Assembly (NCBI RefSeq): GCF_023712105.1
Contig: NZ_JAMLJI010000002.1
Location: 496,001-560,000, forward strand
Reading direction: 5' to 3'
DNA from: Larsenimonas suaedae
GTDB lineage: Bacteria > Pseudomonadota > Gammaproteobacteria > Pseudomonadales > Halomonadaceae
DNA: 64,000 nucleotides
Below the pieces are notes generated by a model that did not search any database, had not been told where the DNA came from, and was given only the letters and a program-made list of their open reading frames with translations. Position 1 is the stretch's first letter, and every line of letters starts with the position of its first letter. Shown here one piece after another: positions 35,730-43,975 of the stretch. Made by a program: the position numbers and the translations under genes.

Positions 35730-37666
35730 GTCGAACGTCCCTTACGCTTGCTCTTCATCTTGCGCTCGGCGTCCGGCGGTATCGGGTAGCGAAACGCCAT
35801 AAAGCGCTGCGCGTGGTTGAGCACTTCAAACGCTTCCTTCAAGTGATGACGCTCACGGCTCGAGACGTTGTCCGGCATGACGTTGTTGTCCGGCTCCTGG
35901 TCGGTTTCGATGTCCATCGCCTGATGACGGATGCGCACCATCGACAGGAACTCGAACGCGTAACGCAGCTTGTCGTTAACGCCTTCGGCCAGAAGCTGGG
36001 TCTTGTTGATGTCGTCCAGACGCAGGAAGGTATTTTGGGCCTTCGAGCCGCAGGCGAGTGCATGCACTCGCACCAGATCGACCAGCGGGGCCGTACCGCG
36101 GCGCTTGATGTTGATCGAGTTCTTGTGCTCGCCGTCCTTCTCGACCACGAACGTTCGGAAAAACCCGAGCGGCGGTGTACGCCCGAGCGCGTTGCGGGCC
36201 ATGGCGGCCAGAAACAGCGGCCGGTGCGGTGCACGTTCGGCGATCAGCTCCTGAAGCGGCTCGACCAGGCGATTCTCACCGTAGACACAGGTCAGATCGA
36301 AGAAGATGTTGCTGTGAAGCAGATGCTCGGGGTTGGGGTCATCCATCCAGTCGTTGAAGTACGACTTCCAGACCGACAGCGGCTGACGCCAGCGCGGATT
36401 GCTGGCCATGATGTCACCCTTGCACCGGGCGTAGCCGCACGCGGCCATCCCTTCGCGGACGAACACCGCCAACTGCTCGAAGTAACGGTCGTGGGCGTCT
36501 GAATCGAATGCATCATCGACCACCAGCGCGTGGTCCTGGTCGGCGTTGATGGTGGGTTCATCCCGCGCCATGGAGCCAAGCACCATGAACGCGTACGGCA
36601 CCGGAGGCGCACCCAGCTCCTCTTCGCCAAGCTCAAGCAGACGCCTGATGATGCTGCGCCCGATCGTTGCAAGCGCCCGACCGACCATTTCCGAATTGGC
36701 GCCATCATTGACCAGTCGAACGAAGGACTGACGCACTTCACCGCTTAAGCGGGCGAGCCCGTCCACGCTGGCCTGATGATAGATGTTGCTGACCAGGTAG
36801 AGACTGCTGTGGGTCTCGTAGCGCACGATGTCGGAGAGCTGCACGATGCCCATCGGCCGCCGTCGATATAGCACCGGCAGATGCTGCACGTTGTTTCGAA
36901 GCATCGTCAGCATGGCCTCGTACACCGACTCATCCGACTGCACCGTAACCAGCCGGGTCGACATGACCTCGCCCACGGGCGTTTGAGGGTCGATGCCATC
37001 GGCCACCACGCGTGTGCAGCAATCGCGGTCGGTCAACATGCCGACCAGATGCCAGTAGTGCTCGTCCTGGCCCTCGAAGGTGGTGGCGTCCATATCGGTG
37101 GTCGGGTCGATCACCAGAAGCGAGGTCGTGCTGTATTCGCGCATTTGCTGGGCGGCGGTCTGAAGCGGCGTGGTGCTTTCCACCATCACCGGGCGGCGAA
37201 CCACCAGGCGACGAACGCGCGTGGTCAACAGATCGCTTTCACGGTGGTACTGCTCGACCCGGGTCTTGAGCCGCTGACCGCCGGCCTCGACGAACTCGGA
37301 AAAGTCGTCGTCTTCGTCGCACAGCTCCTGGATCAGCGCCTTGGGGAAGAAATAGATCAGCGAATCTTCGAGCGTATGTGCGCTGTAGCGCGCAGGCCGC
37401 CCCCTGAGCATGTCCACATAGCCGAAGATATCGCCTTCCTCGAGCCGATTGAACAGATGGCCACTGCGCCGCTTGACCTCGACGGCACCGCTTCGGATAT
37501 AGCGCAGCTCCGTAAGCTCCTCACCCGTCTCGAACAGCGTCGATTCGGCCGGAAAGTATTGAATTTCGACCTCGGAGGCCAGCCGGTCGAGCCACTCATC
37601 GGCGAGCTCTTCAAAAGGGGCAAATTGCGAGAGGTGCTCGCGAATTTCCAACTGCTCGATACTCAT
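35726..37666 (-). CDS. cNMP-binding/CBS/DUF294 nucleotidyltransferase-like protein
   Basis: A 646-residue multi-domain soluble protein. An N-terminal cyclic-nucleotide-binding fold (about 10-130), two CBS domains (about 165-300), a DUF294 nucleotidyltransferase-like domain with the GlnD-type GSMARDEPTINADQDHAL pattern (about 365-382), and a DUF294_C helical domain. The GS and D-x-D residues expected for nucleotidyl transfer are intact. Such proteins are found near acetate-uptake or exonuclease genes and may regulate a partner by nucleotidylation; the target is unknown. Start chosen at ATG 37666 with GAGG at 7-8 bases; an in-frame start 111 bases upstream adds unconserved sequence. Coupled to the exonuclease gene. 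Confidence 0.9.
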   Translation of the reverse strand: MSIEQLEIREHLSQFAPFEELADEWLDRLASEVEIQYFPAESTLFETGEELTELRYIRSGAVEVKRRSGHLFNRLEEGDIFGYVDMLRGRPARYSAHTLEDSLIYFFPKALIQELCDEDDDFSEFVEAGGQRLKTRVEQYHRESDLLTTRVRRLVVRRPVMVESTTPLQTAAQQMREYSTTSLLVIDPTTDMDATTFEGQDEHYWHLVGMLTDRDCCTRVVADGIDPQTPVGEVMSTRLVTVQSDESVYEAMLTMLRNNVQHLPVLYRRRPMGIVQLSDIVRYETHSSLYLVSNIYHQASVDGLARLSGEVRQSFVRLVNDGANSEMVGRALATIGRSIIRRLLELGEEELGAPPVPYAFMVLGSMARDEPTINADQDHALVVDDAFDSDAHDRYFEQLAVFVREGMAACGYARCKGDIMASNPRWRQPLSVWKSYFNDWMDDPNPEHLLHSNIFFDLTCVYGENRLVEPLQELIAERAPHRPLFLAAMARNALGRTPPLGFFRTFVVEKDGEHKNSINIKRRGTAPLVDLVRVHALACGSKAQNTFLRLDDINKTQLLAEGVNDKLRYAFEFLSMVRIRHQAMDIETDQEPDNNVMPDNVSSRERHHLKEAFEVLNHAQRFMAFRYPIPPDAERKMKSKRKGRST

Positions 37667-37792
37667 AGGACCGCCTCTGCGCTGTGATCGTTGTAAGGCT
37701 CTGCCGGGATGAAAAGGGGTGATGACGTGCATCTTCCGGTGCCACCGGCCCTCGCACAAGTCGATGCCGCACCTCAAACGCCACCAACGAAA

Positions 37793-37816
37793 TCAGGGGC
37801 CCCAAGGGGCCCCTGA
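37793..37816 (-). terminator. GC-rich hairpin after the CsbD-like gene
   Basis: TCAGGGGCCCC/GGGGCCCCTGA (37793-37803 with 37806-37816) is a perfect palindrome around AA. It lies 60 bases past the csbD-like stop on the minus strand, without a strong T-run. Probably a terminator or transcript-stabilising hairpin. Confidence 0.5.
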
Positions 37817-37875
37817 AAACGTATCACATTCGATACACCGTGCTGCAGTAATACTGAGACTGCAGCAACAGTAGT

Positions 37876-38076
37876 TTAGTGCTTGCTTGAATCCGTGACG
37901 TTGTCGACGGCGTCCTTGACGTTGCCTTTCGCTTTCTTGGCATCGCCCTGGGCACTCTGGGCTTCGCCCTCGGCCTGGGTCTCCTTGTCGTCGGTTACCT
38001 TGCCAAGCGCTTCTTTCGCTTTGCCGGTTGCCTTGTCGATCATGCCTTCGGCTTTATCCGTTTTGGAATCTTTCAT
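37876..38076 (-). CDS. CsbD-like stress-response protein
   Basis: A 66-residue, highly charged, cysteine-free protein. The pattern DKAEGMIDKATGKAKEALGKVTDD, then EGEAQSAQGDAKKAKGNVKDAVDN (each repeat half under 25 residues) shows the CsbD signature of two K-x-KG-x(n) helical repeats. Family members are abundant general-stress or osmotic-stress proteins with unknown biochemical role. The coding-strand start is preceded by GGAGG. Monocistronic. Confidence 0.9.
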   Translation of the reverse strand: MKDSKTDKAEGMIDKATGKAKEALGKVTDDKETQAEGEAQSAQGDAKKAKGNVKDAVDNVTDSSKH

Positions 38077-38233
38077 GACTCACCTCCATTGTGGTGTCTG
38101 AATCGGTACGTCAATGAGCGTACCGACCATTCTGCTGCGCGCTTGCGGCAGATGCTTACAGCGTAGAAGTCATGTGTGACCTCAGCCAAGAATCTTTAGT
38201 CCATGATGTCGAGCATCGTGCTTTATCTTCGCC

Positions 38234-38368
38234 TCAACGCATGCGCCGACACCGCTCGGAGCAGTAGATGACGTTCTCCCAGTCCTTTGCCCATTTCTTG
38301 CGCCAGGCAAAGGACCGACCGCAGACCGGGCAGGTCTTGGTCGGCAGGTTGGGCTTCTTGTGCGCCAT
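38234..38368 (-). CDS. DUF2256 family small zinc-ribbon protein
   Basis: A 44-residue protein: [20 protein letters not shown] is followed by a basic-aromatic stretch [20 protein letters not shown] and a C-terminal RRMR. The four cysteines form two C-x2-C / C-x3-C pairs, a zinc-ribbon arrangement typical of DUF2256. Function unknown. It starts only 5 bases after the poxB stop codon, so it is almost surely co-transcribed with poxB. It is below common gene-length cut-offs and easily missed. Confidence 0.88.
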   Translation of the reverse strand: MAHKKPNLPTKTCPVCGRSFAWRKKWAKDWENVIYCSERCRRMR

Positions 38369-38373
38369 CGGCG

Positions 38374-40086
38374 TCAGCGCTTGAAGAAGTTCGTATTGAC
38401 CAGATCAAGCACATCGTCCATGCGCCCGTTGAGCATCGCCTTGGTGGAATAAAGCGCGGTGGAGGCAATTTGGCCCGGTTCGATCTTCGGCGGCATCACA
38501 AGCTCCATCCGATTGACCTTCACATCAAGAATGCCCGGGCCGTCGTGATCGAGAAGCTCACGCATCGCGCCATCAAGGTCGTGCTTGTGCTCGACCTTTT
38601 TGCCCCAAAGCCCGACCGCACGGGCAACTTCACCGAAGTCCGGGTTTTCAAGGTCGGTGAACGCATCCAAAAGCCCCTCAACCTTCTGCTCGATCTCGAC
38701 AAAGCCCAGCGAGCTATTGTTGAACACCACCAGCTTCACCGGCAGCTTCAACTGCTTGAGCGTCAAAAGATCCCCCATCAGCATGCTCATGCCGCCATCG
38801 CCACACATCGCAATGACTTCGCGCCCCGGATAGGCCGCCTGTACACCAAGCGCCTGGGGATAGGCGTTGGCCATGGTGCCGTGCACCAGACTCGACAGCG
38901 TCCGTCGCTTGCCGTTGACCTCGATATGACGCAGCAGCCACACCATGGGGCTGCCGCCATCGGCGGTGAACACCGCGTCTTCGCTTGCATTGCGATTGAT
39001 CGCAAGCGCCAGTTCCTGCGGATGAATCAGTTCGTCGTCTTTCGAGGTGTGGGTCGCGTGGGCGCGGGACTTCTTGTAGGTCTCGCGGCACTTTTCGAGC
39101 CAGTGCGTATCCGGTTTTTCGTCCACCATCATCGCAAGCGCCTGACAGGTATCGCGCACCGTGCCGACCAGGCCGATGTCGACCGGGTGACGCTTGCCGA
39201 TCTGCTCGGCATTGATATCGACCTGAATGATGGTGGCCTTGTCGGGATAGAACTGGGTCCAGGCAAAGTTGCACCCAAGCAGCAGCAGCACGTCACAATC
39301 CGCCACGGCGTGGTAGCCGCCTTCCAGACCGAAGACGCCGGTCATGCCGACCTCGAACGGGTTGTCGTATTCGATGAAATCCTTGGCGCGGGATGTCCAG
39401 GCCACCGGCGCATTGAGCTTGGCCGCCAGCGCCAGTACGTCGTCACGGGCGTGCTCACAGCCAAAGCCTGCGTAGATCGAGATTTTCTTGCCGGCCTTGA
39501 TCGCCTCCAGCACCGGTACGAACTCTTCGGCGCTCGGGCGGATGATCGGATTGAAGCGCTGGGCGCGGTAGGGAAGGTCGTTCTCCGGCGTTTGCGTGAA
39601 GAGGTCCCCCGGCACGATCAAGACCGCAACGCCTCGTTTGTTAAGCGCCGCCTGCGCCGCCATTGCCGCCATGCGCCGGGCCTGGTTGGGGTTGGTCAGG
39701 GTTTCGCAGAACACGCTGTACTGTTCATAGATCGGTTTTTGATCCACATCCTGCGGGAAGCCGACGCCGGCCTCGCTGGTCGGAATCTGCGAGGCGATGA
39801 ACACCACCGGCGCATTGCTTCGGTGCGCGTCAAACAGGCCATTGACGAAATGCAGGCTGCCCGGCCCGCAGGTGCCGGCGCACAGCGAAAGCTCACCGGT
39901 GATCATCGATTCGCCGCCCGCGGCAAATCCACCGACCTCCTCATGACGGACATGCACCCAGTCGAGCTCGGCGCGACGCATCGCGTCGGTCAGCTGGTTG
40001 ATGGTATCCCCCACCACGCCGTAACAGCGCTTCGCCCCGGCATCCATCAGGGTTTCGGTGATGATTTCGGCCACATTCTGGCTCAT
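38374..40086 (-). CDS. poxB: Pyruvate dehydrogenase (quinone) / pyruvate oxidase
   Basis: A 570-residue ThDP/FAD enzyme, close in length to E. coli PoxB (572). The N-terminal [19 protein letters not shown] and [16 protein letters not shown] (catalytic Glu of ThDP) are followed by the FAD domain and the ThDP motif [20 protein letters not shown]…[10 protein letters not shown] (positions about 430-465). It oxidises pyruvate to acetate and CO2 with quinone as acceptor at the membrane. The C-terminus holds [19 protein letters not shown], the membrane-activation region. Coupled to the DUF2256 gene. Acetolactate synthase was considered but the E. coli PoxB similarity is better. Confidence 0.92.
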   Translation of the reverse strand: MSQNVAEIITETLMDAGAKRCYGVVGDTINQLTDAMRRAELDWVHVRHEEVGGFAAGGESMITGELSLCAGTCGPGSLHFVNGLFDAHRSNAPVVFIASQIPTSEAGVGFPQDVDQKPIYEQYSVFCETLTNPNQARRMAAMAAQAALNKRGVAVLIVPGDLFTQTPENDLPYRAQRFNPIIRPSAEEFVPVLEAIKAGKKISIYAGFGCEHARDDVLALAAKLNAPVAWTSRAKDFIEYDNPFEVGMTGVFGLEGGYHAVADCDVLLLLGCNFAWTQFYPDKATIIQVDINAEQIGKRHPVDIGLVGTVRDTCQALAMMVDEKPDTHWLEKCRETYKKSRAHATHTSKDDELIHPQELALAINRNASEDAVFTADGGSPMVWLLRHIEVNGKRRTLSSLVHGTMANAYPQALGVQAAYPGREVIAMCGDGGMSMLMGDLLTLKQLKLPVKLVVFNNSSLGFVEIEQKVEGLLDAFTDLENPDFGEVARAVGLWGKKVEHKHDLDGAMRELLDHDGPGILDVKVNRMELVMPPKIEPGQIASTALYSTKAMLNGRMDDVLDLVNTNFFKR

Positions 40087-40243
40087 GATACGACTCCTTT
40101 CGCGTCACTCGATGTCCCTGGCTCAGACCAAGGTCTGTGGCTAAAGGTAGTTGGCATCCCAGATAAGCCCAAACTTAAGACAAGCGCGATGCGACACTCC
40201 AGGCGCTGCATGTGCGCAAGCTTCCAAAAAAGCGGAATCGACC

Positions 40244-41440
40244 ATGGCCGCACTGTCTTTGAAAACGCTGTCTTTGAAAACACTGTCTCTGAAAACGCTG
40301 GCCCGAAAGATGCTGGCCGCCGTGGTGGTTACCGCGGTTGCGGCGCTCGCCCTGACACTCTCGGCCCCGAAAACGCCGTTTGCCGACCAGCTGGTACGGG
40401 TATCGGTGCACCAGGCGCTGCCGCCGGACATCGCTCGCGCGCTCGATTCGGAAAGCCAGGCGCTGAACCGTCTCTTTCTGGCCTACAGCAGCGACGAAGC
40501 CCTGACGCTTGCCGCCCGCCGCGCCATGCTCAAGCACCCACAGATCGCCCGCTCGGTGCTGATCGAACACGGACTCGACCCCGACTTCCAACACGCGCTT
40601 GACCGCCTTGGTGCGGATACGGTGGTGCCGGTGCATTACTTCGAAACCAACGACCTGCCACTGGTCAACGCCCAGCTCTGGGCCGCCGACAAGGCAGAGA
40701 CCTGGTCGAAAACGCTTATGAGCTGGTGGGAAGACGACGCCGACACGGACACCCTTTCCCCGAACGGGCCCGAGTCTGCGCATGAATCTGAGACTCTGTC
40801 TGCGCACACCTCGGACAAGAGCGCACCGGTCTCACTCACGGCGCGGGCAACGCTTGCGATTGCACTGCTGAACCGTCAGGGCTACCGCTTTCTGGATCAG
40901 TTTGTGGTCGATAAAAACGGGGTGGCGCACTGGCTTCAGGGGGAGCGCACCCTGAGCGTGCTGTCGGACTTTTTCACTGGCGGGCTCCGAGGGCTCGAGC
41001 GCAAGGCCCAAAGCGATCACGCCATCGGGGGCTGGGACATCGCCTCGGCCGGGCTCGACGTTCTGGTAATCGCCAGCACCGTCAAGGCCGTTCGCGCCGG
41101 CGCTGCACTTCGCACTCAGCGAGCCGGACAGGCAACGCGTGCAACGACTGCCGTCGAGCGCCGAGCGCTCCTTGCCGGCGCAGCGCGCGGTGTGGCCGGC
41201 TCACGCACCGCGCGCTGGCTGGTGTATGGAAGCACGGCCTGGCTGGTGGTGACTCATCCGTCTCTGATCAATGGGCTGGGGGCAAGCGTCGCAGAGCTTC
41301 TTGGCTGGCCGGCCTGGCTGGGGCAAGGCGTGCTGTGGTTTATCGTGCTGCTGCCCGCGCTGTGGCTCTTGAGCCTTGCCGGCCGGGTGGCACGCTACAT
41401 CGTCATGCCGGTGCCCCATCTGGCGCGCCAGCGCGGCTGA
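40244..41440 (+). CDS. Unknown membrane-anchored protein with N-terminal SLKTL repeats
   Basis: A 398-residue protein I do not recognise. Start chosen at ATG 40244; an upstream in-frame TTG lies in a leader overlapping the poxB promoter area. After MAALSLKTLSLKTLSLKTL, encoded by three 15-bp repeats, comes a transmembrane helix (about 23-42), a soluble middle (about 45-330) with an acidic low-complexity stretch (about 160-195), and two or three hydrophobic segments near the C-terminus (about 335-385). GC and codon usage match neighbours. It is divergent from poxB. An envelope role is the most that can be inferred. Confidence 0.7.
   Translation: MAALSLKTLSLKTLSLKTLARKMLAAVVVTAVAALALTLSAPKTPFADQLVRVSVHQALPPDIARALDSESQALNRLFLAYSSDEALTLAARRAMLKHPQIARSVLIEHGLDPDFQHALDRLGADTVVPVHYFETNDLPLVNAQLWAADKAETWSKTLMSWWEDDADTDTLSPNGPESAHESETLSAHTSDKSAPVSLTARATLAIALLNRQGYRFLDQFVVDKNGVAHWLQGERTLSVLSDFFTGGLRGLERKAQSDHAIGGWDIASAGLDVLVIASTVKAVRAGAALRTQRAGQATRATTAVERRALLAGAARGVAGSRTARWLVYGSTAWLVVTHPSLINGLGASVAELLGWPAWLGQGVLWFIVLLPALWLLSLAGRVARYIVMPVPHLARQRG
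40253..40297 (+). repeat. 15-bp tandem repeat x3 inside a coding region
   Basis: Three copies of CTGTCTTTGAAAACG (second copy ends ACA/CTG variation, third has CTCTG) encode three SLKTL pentapeptides. The unit keeps the reading frame, so copy-number change would alter protein length without frameshift. Confidence 0.85.
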
Positions 41441-41457
41441 AAAACACACTCTCGAGA

Positions 41458-41479
41458 AAGCCGGCCCGGACGCCGGCTT
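41458..41479 (+). terminator. Hairpin before the siderophore locus
   Basis: AAGCCGGC/GCCGGCTT stem with a 6-nt loop, 18 bases after the stop codon; a weak T-rich stretch follows. Confidence 0.65.
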
Positions 41480-41558
41480 ACTTTCACTTCATCTTATATC
41501 TCATCCAATAGTCGAAAATACCTCCCAACCTCTTTGGAATAAAAACCCGCTCTGTCAT

Positions 41559-41584
41559 GATAATGATTATCATTAGCCTATAAT
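41559..41584 (+). promoter_or_regulatory. Fur box and promoter of the siderophore locus
   Basis: GATAATGATTATCATTAGC (41559-41577) matches the 19-bp Fur consensus GATAATGATAATCATTATC at 17 positions. A perfect -10 hexamer TATAAT (41579-41584) follows at once, so Fur bound here would block RNA polymerase. The receptor start codon is 107 bases downstream. Confidence 0.9.
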
Positions 41585-41691
41585 TAGGTAACGCGAATAC
41601 ACTGGAGTCGCATTTACCTGCGGTTCGAAGCGATCCACTACGCCTTCGAGAGTTCGATCGAGGGCCACTTAAAAAAAGAAGGAACAGGGCT

Positions 41692-43800
41692 ATGCGGTTT
41701 TCGATGGTGTGCGGGCTGGCGCCGCTGATGTACGGGTGTCTGGCGGGGCCTGCACTGGCAGCCGAGGCAGGCAATGACAAGGTCGATCCGATGGTGGTGA
41801 CCGCCACGCGAACCGGTGCGGACAAGGATGACTCACCCCAGGTCATTCGCATCATCAGCCACGAAGAGATTCAAAAGCAGCAGAACTTCACCTCGGATTC
41901 CTCGGAAATCCTGAGCAACCTACTGCCTGGCTACTCGCCGCCGCGTCAGAAGATGTCAGGCAGCGGTGAAACGCTTCGGGGCCGCACCCCACTGATCATG
42001 ATCGACGGCATTCCGCAGTCGAACCCGCTGCGCCCGACCGGACGTGAGCTCCACAGCATCGATTTCGCGATGGTCGATCACATCGAAGTGATCAAGGGCG
42101 CCAACGCGACCAACGGTCTCGGGGCCACCGGCGGGGTGATCAACATCATCACCAAGCGCCCGGCGCCGGAGTCGTTCGTTCAGCACGTGCGCGTCGAGGC
42201 CTCGACCCCGACCTCGCAGTTGAAGTCCGAGACCATGGGCTACAAGACCACCTACGGCGTCAGCGGCAACACCGGCAAGCTCGATTACGTGTTCTCGCTC
42301 GGATACCAGGATCAAGGCATGTACGTCGATGGGGACGGCGACAACATCGGCGTCGACAACACCCAGGGCGATCTCATGGACTCGCGCAGCTACGACATGC
42401 TGGCGAAGGGGTCGTACTGGTTCAACGACGATCAGCGGCTTCAGCTGAGCGTCAATCACTACACCGTGCGCGGCAACGATGACTACACGAGTGTCGACGG
42501 CGACCGCGACCGCGGCATCAAGACCACCTCCCGGCGCGGCAACCCGCCGGGCGAGGCCCCGTACAACAAGGTATGGACCACCGGCCTGACCTACGACGAC
42601 TACGACCTCGCCGGCATGCACCTGAATACACTGCTGTTCTATCAGGACTTCAAGGGCCTGTTCGGTGCGACCAATTCCAGCTCGTTCCAGGACCCGACCA
42701 TCGCCCCGGACGGCGAGCTCTATGATCAGTCCATGGCGCGAACCCAGAAGTACGGCCTCAAATCGTCACTGACCAAGGATGATTTGTGGGATGACCGCAT
42801 CACCCTGACCGCCGGCTTCGATGTCATGGTCGACCGCTCCGAGCAGTCGCTATATCGCACGAACCGCACCTACGTGCCCGAGATCGAATACACCGACGTC
42901 TCGCCCTTCGTTCAGGTCGATGTCACCCCGATCGAGTCGCTGACGCTGTCCGCCGGGGCCCGCTACGAGTACGCCGACCTCGACGTCGACGACTACCAGA
43001 CCGTTGCCGGGCGTGGGGGAGTCAATGTCGAGGGCGGTTCCAGAAGCTTCGAGGAAACGCTCTATAACGCCGGCATCGTCTGGCGCCCGATCGACAACTG
43101 GAGCCTGTTTGCCAACTACTCCGAAGGCTTCTCGGTGCCGGACGTCGGCCGCGCGCTTCGTGGCATCAGCTCGCCCAACCAGTCGGTCGACAGCGTCGAG
43201 AACCTGCGCCCGCTGGTGACCGACAACGTCGAAACCGGCGTTCGCTACGACGATGGCCGCCTCGACGCCGGGCTCAGTTACTACGTCTCGACCTCCGATT
43301 TCGGCTCCCGCCTGATCGAAGTCGACGACGCCTTCCTGATGCAGCGTCAGGAAACCAAGATCGACGGCATCGAAGCCTCGGTCGGCTATCAGTTCACACC
43401 GGCGCATCACGGCTCGCTTGCCTACTCACACATTCGCGGCCGCTACGACAGCGACAACAACGGCACGCTCGATTCCGACCTCGACGGTTTGAACGTGGCG
43501 CCGGACCGCTTGATCGCGAGCTGGTCGGCCCAGTGGACGCCGAAGTGGTCGAGCTTCGTTCAGGCCAACCACGCCTTTGACGAGGACTACGACGGCGACG
43601 AGCAGGATTTCAACGGCTATACGCTGGTGGACGCCGCGGTAAACCGCAAACTGCCGGTCGGCACGCTCAGCGTCGGCATCTCGAACCTGTTCGACAAGCA
43701 GTACATCACCTACTACTCGCAAAGCGCTCTGGTCAACGACTCGCGCTACTTCGCCGGGCGCGGGCGCACGCTGACCGTCGGCTACAGCGCGGATTTCTAA
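41692..43800 (+). CDS. TonB-dependent ferric-siderophore receptor
   Basis: A 702-residue outer-membrane receptor. A signal peptide (about 1-23, cleavage after GPALA) is followed by a possible TonB box region (DPMVVTATR), a plug domain with LRGRTPLIMIDGIPQ and VIKGANATNGLGATGGVINI, and a 22-strand barrel ending in Phe, as needed for BAM insertion. It lies just before the siderophore biosynthesis genes and behind a Fur box, so it most likely takes up the product of the same locus, as AleB-type receptors do for staphyloferrin B-like siderophores. AAGGAACAGGGCT precedes the ATG. Confidence 0.93.
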   Translation: MRFSMVCGLAPLMYGCLAGPALAAEAGNDKVDPMVVTATRTGADKDDSPQVIRIISHEEIQKQQNFTSDSSEILSNLLPGYSPPRQKMSGSGETLRGRTPLIMIDGIPQSNPLRPTGRELHSIDFAMVDHIEVIKGANATNGLGATGGVINIITKRPAPESFVQHVRVEASTPTSQLKSETMGYKTTYGVSGNTGKLDYVFSLGYQDQGMYVDGDGDNIGVDNTQGDLMDSRSYDMLAKGSYWFNDDQRLQLSVNHYTVRGNDDYTSVDGDRDRGIKTTSRRGNPPGEAPYNKVWTTGLTYDDYDLAGMHLNTLLFYQDFKGLFGATNSSSFQDPTIAPDGELYDQSMARTQKYGLKSSLTKDDLWDDRITLTAGFDVMVDRSEQSLYRTNRTYVPEIEYTDVSPFVQVDVTPIESLTLSAGARYEYADLDVDDYQTVAGRGGVNVEGGSRSFEETLYNAGIVWRPIDNWSLFANYSEGFSVPDVGRALRGISSPNQSVDSVENLRPLVTDNVETGVRYDDGRLDAGLSYYVSTSDFGSRLIEVDDAFLMQRQETKIDGIEASVGYQFTPAHHGSLAYSHIRGRYDSDNNGTLDSDLDGLNVAPDRLIASWSAQWTPKWSSFVQANHAFDEDYDGDEQDFNGYTLVDAAVNRKLPVGTLSVGISNLFDKQYITYYSQSALVNDSRYFAGRGRTLTVGYSADF

Positions 43801-43805
43801 GCGCT

Positions 43806-43835
43806 CCCGGCCGCGAGCAATGGCCCGCGGCCGGG
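43806..43835 (+). terminator. GC-rich hairpin between receptor and biosynthesis genes
   Basis: CCCGGCCGCG/CGCGGCCGGG 10-bp stem (43806-43815 with 43826-43835) with a 10-nt loop. It starts 6 bases after the receptor stop. No T-run follows, so it is likely a partial terminator or a 3'-end barrier that lets the receptor be made in excess. Confidence 0.55.
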
Positions 43836-43975
43836 GTCGAGGCCTGTAAACACACCGCTGACCTCGACCCTTCAAACGATAAAAGATCGAACAACAACAA
43901 CCAAACAACAATAACCACAGGTGACTGGCCGCACAGGGAATACACAACGTAACGCGTCATGAGACGGAGAAGTGT

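Noticed and set aside
38374-40086. Acetolactate synthase large subunit
   Set aside because: The C-terminal region and overall sequence follow PoxB, and no ilvN-like small subunit gene is adjacent.
38287-40602. A 771-codon open frame on the plus strand opposite poxB
   Set aside because: It is antisense to a well-conserved poxB, shows no recognisable domain and results from GC-rich codon usage.
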